NCBI RefSeq assembly: GCF_932526225.1
Contig: NC_064042.1
Coordinates: 124,001 to 188,000 of the forward strand
Length of the DNA: 64,000 bases
Origin: Nematostella vectensis
Lineage: Eukaryota; Cnidaria; Anthozoa; Actiniaria; Edwardsiidae
Direction: 5' to 3'
Shown here: piece by piece, positions 1 through 15,100 of the stretch
Layout: every line of letters begins with the position of its first letter
Numbering within the stretch: the first letter of the stretch is position 1
Translations under genes and position numbers: made by a program
The notes under the pieces: generated by a model
Told to the model about the DNA's origin: nothing
What the model saw: the letters and a program-made list of their open reading frames with translations, nothing else
Databases searched by the model: none

Positions 1-57
1 ATTCTTATTCTTATTATTCTTATTCTTATTATTATTATTATTATTATTAATTTATTA
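1..57. repeat. TTA/TTC-type simple repeat
   Basis: The window opens with an ATT/CTT microsatellite that passes into an AT-rich intron before the first WASHC2 exon. No coding signal is seen before 168. Confidence 0.8.
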
Positions 58-167
58 TTAATATCGATATTTTTTATTTTATTGCTATAATTTTTTTAAG
101 AAAGGCTTTCCATTTTACATCAAGGATCCTATTGTGTTGAGAAGACTTGCTATTTGTCCTTCCACAG

Positions 168-3100
168 ATGGCTTTCTGCCCGCATCTCCTGCCAAACAGG
201 ATTCCATGCCATCCACACCGGAAGACAAGCCTGCCAGAAAGCAGACCAGTCAGGGTGGTGGCGGCCTATTTGATGAAGATGAGGATGAAGGTTTATTTGG
301 TTCTGGTGCAAGTCAAAAGAAACCAAGCAATGGTTAGTTACATGCATATCTGTCTGTCAATTTGATTGCTTATTTTTCATTGATAATGTTCTTATCATTA
401 TTTCTTCTCATGCTTTGTTAAGAGGATTTTTATTTATTTTTTGTTTATTTGTTTACTTGTTTGTAGGTGTGTGGTTACTCATTGCTCACTTTTGTCTTAG
501 TTTATTAATCATCTCTTTCAGACGTGACCCAGTCTGCTCAAAAGAAGCCACCAGTTGATCTGTTTGGGGGAGACAATGAGGAGGAGGAAGATGATCTGTT
601 TGCAGGCAAAGCAAAGCAAGAACAAGCCCCACCCCAGAAAAAGGTATGCGAAATCCCAGCACTTTCCTGTGTATGGGGTCTAGTGTATTATATTTAAGAT
701 ATTCTATGTTACAAGGTATGCTAAAACCTATCACCTATCTATGCATGGGTTCTGTTGTATTGTATTTAATATGTTATATGTTACATCATGGATTGATTTG
801 TATATCTACTGCATGTAGGCATTATAGTCAATACTAGTATTGTGACCACCATTTTTCTATCCCAAGTGTGTTATTTATTGATGATAATGAAAATGGATAG
901 ACCTATGTTCCTATGTTTGGTGGAGTGTCAAATGATTTAAAACTTTTTTTCTATCAGCTGCCAGCAGGGGCAGTCCCTATGTTTGGTGGAGTGTCGCCTT
1001 TATCAAAGGTACCACTTACAGAAGTGTTATTATATGATTTTTAATGGTAATTAAATCAAATCATCTATATCAAATCTACATCACATTTTTTCTTTGCAGA
1101 AAGCAACACGGTCCCCATCTGTTGAAGAAGTCAAGCCTTCCCCAGAACAGCAAACAACTAAGCCCAAATCAGGGGGAGGATTATTCAGTGATGACGATAA
1201 GGAGGGAGGAGTAGGTGGGGGAGGACTGTTTGCTGCCCCTAAACCCAAGCAGGAGCCAAAGTCAAGGGCCAAAACAACTATTAGCCTGTTTGATGACGAT
1301 GAGCAGGATGATGATGATGACTTCTTTTCACCCCCACCCACCACTAAACCCGCAAGGTATATATGCTAAAAAGTGCTTATTTAGCTACCTCCATGAAGAA
1401 ACAAGGGACTGAGCGTAGCCATCAAAGAGGTGCTACTGTTTCTCTTTTTTTAATTTTCATTTTGCAACAAGTCTTATGATCTCCTGCAAATACATCAGGG
1501 CCACTAGTAGCAAATACATCAGGGCCACTAGTAGCAAATGCATCAGGGCCACTAGTAGCAAATCCATCAGGGCCACTAGTAGCAAATACATCAGGGCCAC
1601 TAGTAGCAAATACATCAGGGCCACTAGTAGCAAATACATCAGGGCCACTAGTAGCAAATACATCAGGGCCACTAGTAGCAAATACATCAGGGCCACTAGT
1701 AGCAAATACATCAGGGCCACTAGTAGCAAATACATCAGGGCCACTAGTAGCAAATACATCAGGGCCACTAGTAGCAAATACATCAGGGCCACTAGTAGCA
1801 AATACATCAGGGCCACTAGTAGCAAATACATCAGGGCCACTAGTAGCAAATACATCAGGGCCACTAGTAGCAAATACATCAGGGCCACTAGTAGCAAATA
1901 CATCAGGGCCACTAGTAACAAATACATCAGGGCCACTAGTAGCAAATACATCAGGGCCACTAGTAGCAAATACATCAGGGCCACTAGTAGCAAATACATC
2001 AGGGCCACTAGTAGCAAATACATCAGGGCCACTAGTAGCAAATACATCAGGGCCACTAGTAGCAAATACATCAGGGCCACTAGTAGCAAATACATCAGGG
2101 CCACTAGTAGCAAATCCATCAGGGCCACTAGTAGCAAATACATCAGGGCCACTAGTAACAAATACATCAGGGCCACTAGTAGCAAATACATCAGGGCCAC
2201 TAGTAGCAAATACATCAGGGCCACTAGTAGCAAATACATCAGGGCCACTAGTAACAAATACATCAGGGCCACTAGTAACAAATACATCAGGGCCACTAGT
2301 AGCAAATACATCAGGGCCACTAGTAACAAATACATCAGGGCCACTAGTAGCAAATCCATCAGGGCCACTAGTAGCAAATCCATCAGGGCCACTAGTAACA
2401 AATACATCAGGGCCACTAGTAGCAAATACATCAGGGCCACTAGTAGCAAATACATCAGGGCCACTAGTAGCAAATACATCAGGGCCACTAGTAACAAATA
2501 CATCAGGGCCACTAGTAGCAAATACATCAGGGCCACTAGTAGCAAATACATCAGGGCCACTAGTAACAAATACATCAGGGCCACTAGTAGCAAATACATC
2601 AGGGCCACTAGTAACAAATACATCAGGGCCACTAGTAGCAAATACATCAGGGCCACTAGTAGCAAATACATCAGGGCCACTAGTAGCAAATCCATCAGGG
2701 CCACTAGTAGCAAATACATCAGGGCCACTAGTAACAAATACATCAGGGCCACTAGTAGCAAATACATCAGGGCCACTAGTAGCAAATACATCAGGGCCAC
2801 TAGTAGCAAATACATCAGGGCCACTAGTAGCAAATACAGTACCGCTCACGAACATAGGGACACTGTTCGCGAAACTTTCGCGAACAACGTTCGCGAAATT
2901 CGCGAACATATAGACTGTTCGCGAACACGCTGTTCGCGAACAGATGCAAAATAAACGGTTTGACGAACGGTAACGTGTGATCCAGGGCTTAATAACAGCT
3001 GGAACAGCGAGAAGCCATTTATTTGACAAAGACATGTAATAAACACATGAGAATTAGTTTGAGGAGGGAATGCCGATCTCTTGATATTCTTCGAAGATTG

Positions 3101-6100
3101 TCGAATGTGTGTTAACTGCTAGCGAAAACTTTGAAAGGCGGGAAGCCATTTATTTGACAAAGCAAAGACTTGTACTAAACACGGGAGAATTAGTTTGAGG
3201 AGGGAATGCCGATCGCTTGATTTTCTTCGAAGATTTTCGAAATGTAAGAAAACTGCTAGCGAAAACTTTGAAAGGCGGGAAGCCATTTATTTGACAAAGC
3301 AAAGACTTGTACTAAACACGGGAGAATTAGTTTGAGGAGGGAATGCCGATCGCTTGATTTTCTTCGAAGATTTTCGAAATGTAAGAAAACTGCTAGCGTA
3401 GACTTAATAACAGCGGGAAGCCATTATTTGACAAAGACATGCAATAAACACAGGAGAATAAGTTTGAGGAGGGAATGCCGATCGCTTGATATTATTCGAA
3501 GATTTTCGATTGTGTGAAAACTGCTAGCCAATCCTTTTGAACACTGGGAAGCCATTTATTTGACAAAAACTTTTATTAGACACGGGAGAATAAGTTTGAG
3601 GAAGGAATGCCGATCGCTTTATATTCTTCGAAGATTTTCGAATGTGTGAAAACTGTTAGTAGTAGTCGTTTGTGTTCGAATACATAAGTCAGCGACAACA
3701 TGCTCTACTATAAATGTCTTCTTTTCGGGTGTTGTAGAATATCAAGCGATCGGCATTCCCACCTCAAACTTATTCTCCCGTGTCTAATACAAGTCTTTGT
3801 TAAAGAGATGGCTTTCCGATGTTCAAAATTCTTCGCTAGCAGTTTTCACACATTCGAAAATCTTCGAAGGATATCAAGCGATCGGCATTCCTTCTCCCGT
3901 GTTTATTACAAGTATTTGTCGAATAGAATTTCAAAATTCTTCGCTAGCAGTTTTCACACATTCCAAAATCTTCGAAGGATATCAAGCGATCGGCATTCCT
4001 TCTCCCGTGTTTATTATAAGTATTTGTCAAATAGAATTTCAAAATTCTTCGCTAGCAGTTTTCACACATTCGGAAATCTTCGAAGGATATCAAGCGATCG
4101 GCATTCCTTCTCCCGTGTTTATTATAAGTATTTGTCAAATAGAATTTCAAAATTCTTCGCTAGCAGTTTTCACACATTCGAAAATCTTCGAAGGATATCA
4201 AGCGATCGGCATTCCTTCTCCCGTGTTTATTACAAGTATTTGTCAAATAGAATTTCAAAATTCTTCGCTAGCAGTTTTCACACATTCGACAATCTTCGAA
4301 GAATATCAAGCGATCGACATTCCTTCCCTCTTCGAGGCAAGCTTTTCAGAATAAACTAACTAACTTTTTTGCCTGTGTCTGCCCTCGTAAATCCACGATC
4401 GAATCCTTCGCATGCTTTGGCTTTCATCCGCCATCTTTATCGTCTTTATTTCTCAAACTTGAAAGTGTCTTGTCTTGATCGTCTACAAATAATTGAACTG
4501 AAGGCATATCAGACTATAACTGAATTTGTTGTTTCTGATTTTAACGATAACCATAGCTCTCAGCTGACTTTTACACGAACAATTTATTTGAATCGCTTGC
4601 AGAACTCCTGTATGTATTTTAAGTGAGTATCAGTACTGTAAGTCTTCGGTTACACGGTACGAGTTCCCGTTTGTCAATCCGTTTGTCCCGGTCTGTTCGC
4701 GAACACTGTGTTCGCGAACATCAGCTGTTCGCGAACACCGTTCGCGGATTTCGCGAACAATTTCGCGAACATATGTCCACATGTTCGAGAGCGGTACTGT
4801 ACATCAGGGCCACTAGTAGCAAATACATCAGGGCCACTAGTAGCAAATACATCAGGGCCACTAGTAGCAAATACATCAGGGCCACTAGTAACAAATACAT
4901 CAGGGCCACTAGTAGCAAATACATCAGGGCCACTAGTAGCAAATACATCAGGGCCACTAGTAGCAAATACATCAGGGCCACTAGTAACAAATACATCAGG
5001 GCCACTAGTAGCAAATACATCAGGGCCACTAGTAGCAAATACATCAGGGCCACTAGTAGCAAATACATCAGGGCCACTAGTAACAAATACATCAGGGCCA
5101 CTAGTAACAAATACATCAGGGCCACTAGTAACAAATACATCAGGGCCACTAGTAGCAAATACATCAGGGCCACTAGTAGCAAATACATCAGGGCCACTAG
5201 TAACAAATACATCAGGGCCACTAGTAGCAAATACATCAGGGCCACTAGTAGCAAATACATCAGGGCCACTAGTAGCAAATACATCAGGGCCACTAGTAAC
5301 AAATACATCAGGGCCACTAGTAGCAAATACATCAGGGCCACTAGTAACAAATACATCAGGGCCACTAGTAACAAATACATCAGGGCCACTAGTAACAAAT
5401 ACATCAGGGCCACTAGTAGCAAATACATCAGGGCCACTAGTAGCAAATACATCAGGGCCACTAGTAACAAATACATCAGGGCCACTAGTAGCAAATACAT
5501 CAGGGCCACTAGTAGCAAATACATCAGGGCCACTAGTAGCAAATACATCAGGGCCACTAGTAACAAATACATCAGGGCCACTAGTAGCAAATACATCAGG
5601 GCCACTAGTAACAAATACATCAGGGCCACTAGTAACAAATACATCAGGGCCACTAGTAACAAATACATCAGGGCCACTAGTAACAAATACATCAGGGCCA
5701 CTAGTAGCAAATACATCAGGGCCACTAGTAACAAATACATCAGGGCCACTAGTAACAAATACATCAGGGCCACTAGTAGCAAATACATCAGGGCCACTAG
5801 TAGCAAATACATCAGGGCCACTAGTAGCAAATACATCAGGGCCACTAGTAACAAATACATCAGGGCCACTAGTAGCAAATACATCAGGGCCACTAGTAGC
5901 AAATACATCAGGGCCACTAGTAGCAAATACATCAGGGCCACTAGTAACAAATACATCAGGGCCACTAGTAACAAATACATCAGGGCCACTAGTAACAAAT
6001 ACATCAGGGCCACTAGTAGCAAATACATCAGGGCCACTAGTAGCAAATACATCAGGGCCACTAGTAACAAATACATCAGGGCCACTAGTAGCAAATACAT

Positions 6101-9100
6101 CAGGGCCACTAGTAGCAAATACATCAGGGCCACTAGTAGCAAATACATCAGGGCCACTAGTAACAAATACATCAGGGCCACTAGTAGCAAATACATCAGG
6201 GCCACTAGTAACAAATACATCAGGGCCACTAGTAACAAATACATCAGGGCCACTAGTAACAAATACATCAGGGCCACTAGTAACAAATACATCAGGGCCA
6301 CTAGTAGCAAATACATCAGGGCCACTAGTAGCAAATACATCAGGGCCACTAGTAGCAAATACATCAGGGCCACTAGTAACAAATACATCAGGGCCACTAG
6401 TAGCAAATACATCAGGGCCACTAGTAACAAATACATCAGGGCAACTAGTAGCAAATACATCAGGGCCACTAGTAGCAAATACATCAGGGCCACTAGTAAC
6501 AAATACATCAGGGCCACTAGTAGCAAATACATCAGGGCCACTAGTAGCAAATACATCAGGGCCACTAGTAACAAATACATCAGGGCCACTAGTAGCAAAT
6601 ACATCAGGGCCACTAGTAGCAAATACATCAGGGCCACTAGTAACAAATACATCAGGGCCACTAGTAGCAAATACATCAGGGCCACTAGTAACAAATACAT
6701 CAGGGCCACTAGTAGCAAATACATCAGGGCCACTAGTAACAAATACATCAGGGCCACTAGTAGCAAATACATCAGGGCCACTAGTAGCAAATACATCAGG
6801 GCCACTAGTAGCAAATACATCAGGGCCACTAGTAGCAAATACATCAGGGCCACTAGTAACAAATACATCAGGGCCACTAGTAGCAAATACATCAGGGCCA
6901 CTAGTAACAAATACATCAGGGCCACTAGTAACAAATACATCAGGGCCACTAGTAGCAAATACATCAGGGCCACTAGTAGCAAATACATCAGGGCCACTAG
7001 TAACAAATACATCAGGGCCACTAGTAGCAAATACATCAGGGCCACTAGTAGCAAATACATCAGGGCCACTAGTAGCAAATACATCAGGGCCACTAGTAAC
7101 AAATACATCAGGGCCACTAGTAGCAAATACATCAGGGCCACTAGTAGCAAATACATCAGGGCCACTAGTAGCAAATACATCAGGGCCACTAGTAGCAAAT
7201 ACATCAGGGCCACTAGTAACAAATACATCAGGGCCACTAGTAGCAAATACATCAGGGCCACTAGTAGCAAATACATCAGGGCCACTAGTAGCAAATACAT
7301 CAGGGCCACTAGTAGCAAATACATCAGGGCCACTAGTAGCAAATACATCAGGGCCACTAGTAACAAATACATCAGGGCCACTAGTAGCAAATACATCAGG
7401 GCCACTAGTAGCAAATACATCAGGGCCACTAGTAACAAATACATCAGGGCCACTAGTAGCAAATACATCAGGGCCACTAGTAGCAAATACATCAGGGCCA
7501 CTAGTAACAAATACATCAGGGCCACTAGTAGCAAATACATCAGGGCCACTAGTAGCAAATACATCAGGGCCACTAGTAGCAAATACATCAGGGCCACTAG
7601 TAGCAAATACATCAGGGCCACTAGTAGCAAATACATCAGGGCCACTAGTAGCAAATACATCAGGGCCACTAGTAGCAAATACATCAGGGCCACTAGTAAC
7701 AAATACATCAGGGCCACTAGTAGCAAATACATCAGGGCCACTAGTAGCAAATACATCAGGGCCACTAGTAACAAATACATCAGGGCCACTAGTAGCAAAT
7801 ACATCAGGGCCACTAGTAGCAAATACATCAGGGCCACTAGTAGCAAATACATCAGGGCCACTAGTAGCAAATACATCAGGGCCACTAGTAGCAAATACAT
7901 CAGGGCCACTAGTAGCAAATACATCAGGGCCACTAGTAGCAAATACATCAGGGCCACTAGTAGCAAATACATCAGGGCCACTAGTAACAAATCCATCAGG
8001 GCCACTAGTAGCAAATACATCAGGGCCACTAGTAACAAATACATCAGGGCCACTAGTAGCAAATACATCAGGGCCACTAGTAACAAATACATCAGGGCCA
8101 CTAGTAGCAAATACATCAGGGCCACTAGTAGCAAATACATCAGGGCCACTAGTAGCAAATACATCAGGGCCACTAGTAGCAAATACATCAGGGCCACTAG
8201 TAGCAAATACATCAGGGCCACTAGTAGCAAATACATCAGGGCCACTAGTAGCAAATACATCAGGGCCACTAGTAACAAATCCATCAGGGCCACTAGTAGC
8301 AAATACATCAGGGCCACTAGTAACAAATACATCAGGGCCACTAGTAGCAAATACATCAGGGCCACTAGTAACAAATACATCAGGGCCACTAGTAGCAAAT
8401 ACATCAGGGCCACTAGTAGCAAATACATCAGGGCCACTAGTAGCAAATACATCAGGGCCACTAGTAGCAAAATACAAAATACATATAATGAAGCACTTGG
8501 CTGAATTGTGGTTCAAGTTTCTACTTTCGACTATGCACGAAGGACAAAATCCAACCAAATATCATATGTGCCAGAAAACTGAGCAGTGAACCAGAAGTTT
8601 CTTTTATTATGTACATACACCTATTTCAAATATTGCACTTTAAGAATCCATGCTGGCATTGCTACATTGGTATAAACAAAATAAATAGGGATAAATAAAA
8701 CCAGATCCAGGTATGGAAATTTGTACCATTCTTGTTTATAGGCCTGTATACATTCCGATGGCTTTAGAGATCACATTGATTAGTCAAGCTCCTTTGAAAT
8801 AGGTTTATATGTCCACTATTGCATATAAATTATAATGATAAGTAAGAGATATCTGTTGAACGTTTTTTTATATTTCAGTACAAAGAAAGAAACAAAACCA
8901 GAGGTGGCCAAACAAGAGGTAAAACACAAATATTGTTCTTTTTGGGTGCCACATTATAGCTATTTACGAAAAGCCAAAATCACAGTTCAAGATATACTCT
9001 GAATGGATAGAGTATAAAAGATTTTACCTATTGTGTAATGGTCCGAATTGTTATGCCTCCCTCAACCTATTGCCACCCCTTTGAGGTCCCACTTTATATA

Positions 9101-12100
9101 CATATTTACAAGTGGTTTATTGTTCTGATAATTTGTTTAGCAAAAGTCAAAGCCTGCAGCATCAGGACTGTTCGATGATGATGGAGAGGACTTGTTTGAC
9201 TCCCCCGCACCCACGAGAAAAGCATTTGACACGACACCGAAGGAAACTGGCAAGGTAAATGGGGGAATTGTTAGTCCACATTGCTGTCTTGTATCATTAT
9301 TCTTAAGTAGTCTTCTTGTCTTGCATCATCAGTCATAAGTAGTCTACTTGTCTTGTACCATCAGTCGTAAGTAGTCTACTTGTCTTGTACCATCAGTCGT
9401 AAGTAGTCTACTTGTCTTGCACCATCAGTCGTAAGTGTTGTAAGTAGTCTTCTTGTCTCGTATTATCGTCGTAAGTAGTCTTCTTGTCTCGTATTATCGT
9501 TGTAAGTAGTCTTCTTGTCTCGTATTATCGTCGTAAGTAGTCTTCTTGTGTCGTATTATCAGTCGTAAGTATCGTAAGTAGTCTTTCTGTCTCGTATTAT
9601 CAGTCGTAAGTGTCGTAAGTAGTCTTTCTGTCTCGTATTATCAGTGGTAAGTGTCGTAAGTAGTCTTCTTGTCTCGTATTATCAGTCGTATGTGTCGTAA
9701 GTAGTCTTCTTGTCTCGTCAGCCCAAGCCACAGATGCCTTCCCTATTCTCGGACGAAGAAGATGATGGGATGTTTGGTGGAGAAGCGGAAGATCTCTTTC
9801 AAGCGGGCACCCCCAAGGTACATCACTGGGCCCTCCGTGGGACGCAATGGATAAAATTTAATCTTTTATCAAATTTTCCACAAAAATAACGTTATATGCG
9901 TAATACATGTGCCTATGTTTTCCACAAGACATGCTCGGCAATGATAGTTTCTCGAACTACAAACTTACACACAAGAAATAATTTCGTACTATTAAATTCG
10001 TTTTATTAGTTCCAAATCATTAGATGAGACCTTTTTGCTGTTTATAGCAAAGATCGATAACCCTTTTGAAGTTTCGTCTTCCCTATAGCAAAGGTCACTT
10101 TTAATTTCAAAGTATTCCATCACATTTCTCTTCTCTGTAAAGTTCTCATACTAAAATTACAATTTTGAAGAAACCAGAGACGAAGACAGCACCGAAAAAA
10201 GCGCCAACTTCTGAGAGTACGGCAGCGGCGAAACCTAACAAGCCAAGTCTCTTCAGTGATGAAGAAGAAGACTTGTTTGGTGGCGGAAGCAAATCTGAAG
10301 CCAAACCAGCCGCCCAAGATCCTGAAACTGAAAAACCGGAGGCGGAAGTCAAGAAGCCATGGAAGCCAGCAGGAGGAGTGTCCTTGTTTGGCGGCGTCGA
10401 CATGTTCGCAGGAAAGAAGCCCTCGTTTACAGAAAGCGAAGATGACTCGCCTAAAGCCTCGGAGAAGCCGAAACAAGCGGGTGAGTACGGAGCGGCGATT
10501 GGCAAGAAATATGTATTCACCTTCTCTTTCGTTTCAAATCTGCTATACATATTTTCAAAATCCCGTGCAACAAAATGTAATTGTTAAAGTGTAATAGTGA
10601 AGCCAGAACAAAAGAGAACACATCCTTTAAAGTGTTTTAGAACTAAATAAACTAAAAAGTATTTCACGGGTTTTTGAAAACCACTCTAACTAGCGTTCAC
10701 ATGCCCATCTCACAGAAGGCCAGACCAGAAACCCCCGATATTTTGTGTCACTTAATTTTACGATTCATAAAATATCGCGAAGTTAATAAACGGGTTATCT
10801 GTTATTTTATTTCAGCACCGGCCAAAGTCCCGGAGCAAAAGAAAACAGTATTTGCATCAGATGATGATGACGACGAAGACGACTTCTTTGGCAAGCCTCA
10901 ACCCCCGCCATTATCAGAAAGCCCCGCACCAACACTCTCTGCCCCTGCCTCCATGCCAGTTCCCACTCCAGCTGTCCCCCCCGCCAAGACCAAGGCCGCT
11001 CCCAGCCTGTTTAGTGACGATGACGAAGACCTATTTGCCGGGAAGGAAGATCCCCCGCCACTCGCCTCGCCACCAGAGCAGCCTAAGAGTAAAAAGCCTG
11101 CCGGAGCAGTGTCTATGTTTGGTGGAGTCGATCTGTTTGGTTCGATCCCCAAATCTTCCGCTCAGAAGCCTCTGAAATCGGCCGCGAAAGCTGTAGAGAA
11201 ACCAGCGGCAGCGACGAAAATTAAAGGTACCGGGATAAGACACGAGTAATTTACATCCGATAGAGCCACGCGTGCCTTCCGACATTTATTATGTAACGCA
11301 ATATTTGTCACGCAACGCATGCATACTTCGTGTTGCTACAAGGTCTCAGTTTCACCTACATATTTCCTGCAAGTATTGTGTAAACCATAGTCATCCACAG
11401 TAATTATTGTGTTATTTATCTCCTTTCACAAAGTGTGTGACATGAGATCTGTATGACGTTGTGCTAGAATGTTTCCAACATTTTGTCTGTCGTGTCAGAT
11501 CCTCTTGGAGGTCTGTTCGGCGAAGACGAGGAAGACAGTCTTTTCGCTGCAAAACCCAAACCACAGGTAACCCTCCCAGGCAACCCATCAAATTTTTGCT
11601 GTGTAAACTATTGATGAAACTCCTCCTTGACGATGTAATATGCGCATTTTTTTGCAGGCAAATTTGCAACTACATATTTGCTATTTTCACGGCTAATGCT
11701 TTATTGTTTCTCTTGTGTTTTCTCTTTAGGCTGCAGCATCTCCCAAACCTGTAGCCAAACCTATCCCCGCCTCTCCACCCTCCACGGGTAAACCCTCACC
11801 TCCCCCACTAGGAGAGTCACCGGCATCCAACACCAGTCCTCCTTTGATATCAGCGGCCAAATCAGAGTCTAGCATAGGCAAGCTACAGGTACTTACTACC
11901 TACCTACCAGTAGGCGTGTGGTCTATTCTTATATATCTCTTTATTTTATCAGAAATCATTAGCGTTTAACCCTGCAATGTTGCAACCTGGTGGCGCCCCT
12001 CCCCGCAAGGTCGCGGACACAGCTGCCGCAACATTTGATAAGCCGGCCGAGGAGAAGACACTAGAGAATGTTGGCAAGGTAATGCATAACGCAAATTTAA

Positions 12101-15100
12101 TGTGTAGCGTGATCTGTACATATAACGCAAGGGTAGTATGTAAGGAACGGACCATTAGAAAAGTGAAGTGGGGGAGGGGTAATAACAAAACAAATCCTGG
12201 AAAATGCATACAGCGATTAAAAAAAAATATGCACGTCTTGAAGACAAGAACAACAAAAAAAGACATGAACTACTAAAACCTCCCCACAGCCTCCCTCAGC
12301 CTTCACTTTTCTAATGGCCTGTCCCTAACGCAATATTGATGTGTAAAGCGTGGTGCACACGGGCATAAACATAAAACAAGACATAAGAACATTAAACAAG
12401 ACATAAAAACATAAGACAAGACATAAAAACATAAGACAAGACATAAGAACAGCAGACAAGACATAACAACATAAGACAAGACATTAGAACATAAGACAAC
12501 AACATAAGAACAGTAGACAAGACATAAAAACAAGACAAGACATAACAACATAAGACAAGACATAACAACATAAGACAAGACATAAGAATAGTAGACAAGG
12601 CATAACAACATAAGACAAGACATAACAACATAAGACAAGACATAAGAACAGTAGACAAGACATAACAACATAAGACAAGACATAAGAACAGTAGACAAGG
12701 CATAACAACAAAAGACAAGACATAACAACATAAGACAAGACATAACAACATAAGAAAAGACATAAGAACAGTAGACAAGACATAACAACATAAGAAAAGA
12801 CATAACAACAGTAGACAAGACATAACAACATAAGACAAGACATAAGAACATAAGACAAGACATAACAACAGTAAACAAGACATAAGAACATAAGACAAGA
12901 CATAAGAACAGTAGACAAGACCTAAGAAAATAAGACAAGACAACATAATAAGACAAGACATAAGAACAGTAAACAAGACATAACAACAAAAGACAAGACA
13001 TAAGAACAGTAGACAAGACATAAAAACATAAGACAAGACATAAGAACAGTAGACAAGACATAACAACATAAGACAAGACATAAGAACAGTAGACAAGACA
13101 TAAGAACAGTAGACAAGACATAAGAACAGTAGACAAGACATAAAAACATAAGACAAGACACAGCAAAAGACAAGACATAAGAAATATATATTTTTTCATA
13201 TATGTCATTATGTCCATACATCTATTTCAAATAACGTTGTACTCGGAAATCAATTTATCGTAGCCCACAGTGCTTCATGGGTAGCGTATAAATGGCTGAA
13301 TCCTGGTATCTGAAAGCAAGACGAATGTTTACAGGAGGATGAACAATAATTCTACTGCTTTCGAGGGCTGGATTTGTTTTTATTTACGCTCAGTTGCTTA
13401 TTTATTTGATACCCATGATGCACTGCGGGTTGCGATACATGGATTCTCCGAGTGCAACCTTATTTGAATTGGGTGTATGTTATGTTGTTATGTCACGGAT
13501 ACATACTTCAACATAAGCACATAAATCAGCGCGCAACTATGTCGTTATGTCCCAGTGTGCACCAAGCATAACTCAATAGCCATGTATAATGCGTGTTTAC
13601 CACACCATCGAATCTTTGTTTTTGTTCATAGGACCGCGCGCGAATCCAGGTCAGGCGTCGACCCCCGACTCGTAACGCGCGCCGCTCGGCCGCCGTAGCT
13701 AGCGCCACCGATGAGTCTCTCTTTGGTTCCCCGCTAGCCCCAGGCTCTCCACCGCCGCTCACCGCATTGGACGACAGTTATACCGTCACCATTCAGGTAG
13801 AATCGAACCCAGATCTCCCGGATCTTTCGCGTAAGGGTACCCGTGACTCCGACATGAGTGATGAGTTCTTTGGTTTCGCGAGCTCTAAGACCACGAAGGA
13901 GAAGTCTGTGAGCTCGAATGAGCCTGATGAAATGTTTGCAGCGTCTTCTAAAGCCAAATCTCCTGATCTGTTTGGTGGGGATGTCTTAGCGAATGAAACG
14001 ACAACAGAAAAAAATCAGACTCAAAAGACAGACAGAGTGGAAGATTTATTTGGCTCTTCAAGCAATGGAAGCGTTGCCAAAAGGGACATGCCTGTATCCA
14101 AGAAGAACGATAAGACCTCTTTATTCGATGATGATTTATTTGGTAGAGATTCCCAGAAATCGATGACGAACCCACTAAAAGATAACGATTTATTCGGTTC
14201 AACCACTGCACCAACAATTAATAGCAAAAAAAAGACGAACACTGAAGTTTCAACAGACAGTGATTTTTTTTCTGGCAAGAAACAGAACACTTCCAATGAC
14301 ATTGAACAAGGGACTCGATCACAACTAAAAGATGAGGATCTTTTTAGTTCTTCTAAGTCAGACAATGGTAATAAGAAAGCAACAACAAAGGACAATGATT
14401 TGTTAGAAAATATAGAGAAGAAACCTAGTGTTGCACCAATCGAATCGGCTAAATCGTTAGACGAGGATGATTTGTTTGGAGCTGCAAGTGGGACGAAAAA
14501 GACTGTATCCCAAGCGAAGACGCAAAAAAAGAAAGCTAAACCTGCTGGTGATGTGAGTAATTTGTGACGATGAGAATGATGTGACGATGAGAATGGTGGC
14601 TGTGGTGATGATGAAGGTTATTATAATGATGATGATGATGGTGGTGGCTGTGGTGATGATGAAGGTTATTATAATGATGATGATGATGGTGGTGGCTGTG
14701 GTGATGATGAAGGTTATTATAATGATGATGATGATGGTGGTGGCTGTGGTGATGATGAAGGTTATTATAATGATGATGATGATGGTGGTGGCTGTGGTGA
14801 TGATGAAGGTTATTATAATGATGATGATGATGGTGGATGTGGTGATGATGAAGGTTATTATAATGATGATGATGATGATGGTGGTGAATGTGGTGATGAT
14901 GAAGGTTATTATAATGATGATGATGGTGTAGGATGTGGTGATGATGAAGGTTATTATAATGATGATGATTGTGGTGGATGTGGTGATGATGGTTATTGCA
15001 ATGATGATGATGGTGGTGGAAGTGGTGATGATGAAGGTTATTATAATGATGATGGTGGTGGCCGTGGTGATGATGAAGGTTATTATACTGATGATGATGA

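Noticed and set aside
1422-3035. Long frames over the left satellite block
   Set aside because: Same satellite artefact; the real gene exons flank it on the plus strand.
3700-4359. 219-codon frame inside the foldback element as a transposase
   Set aside because: It reads the element's tandem repeats, with no catalytic motif.
4623-8589. Reading frames of about 1,250-1,294 codons on both strands
   Set aside because: They are translations of the 24-bp satellite, present in several frames at once, within a WASHC2 intron.
12303-13217. 304-codon Cys/Leu/Val-rich frame resembling a membrane protein
   Set aside because: Pure product of the 20-bp intronic repeat read on the minus strand.
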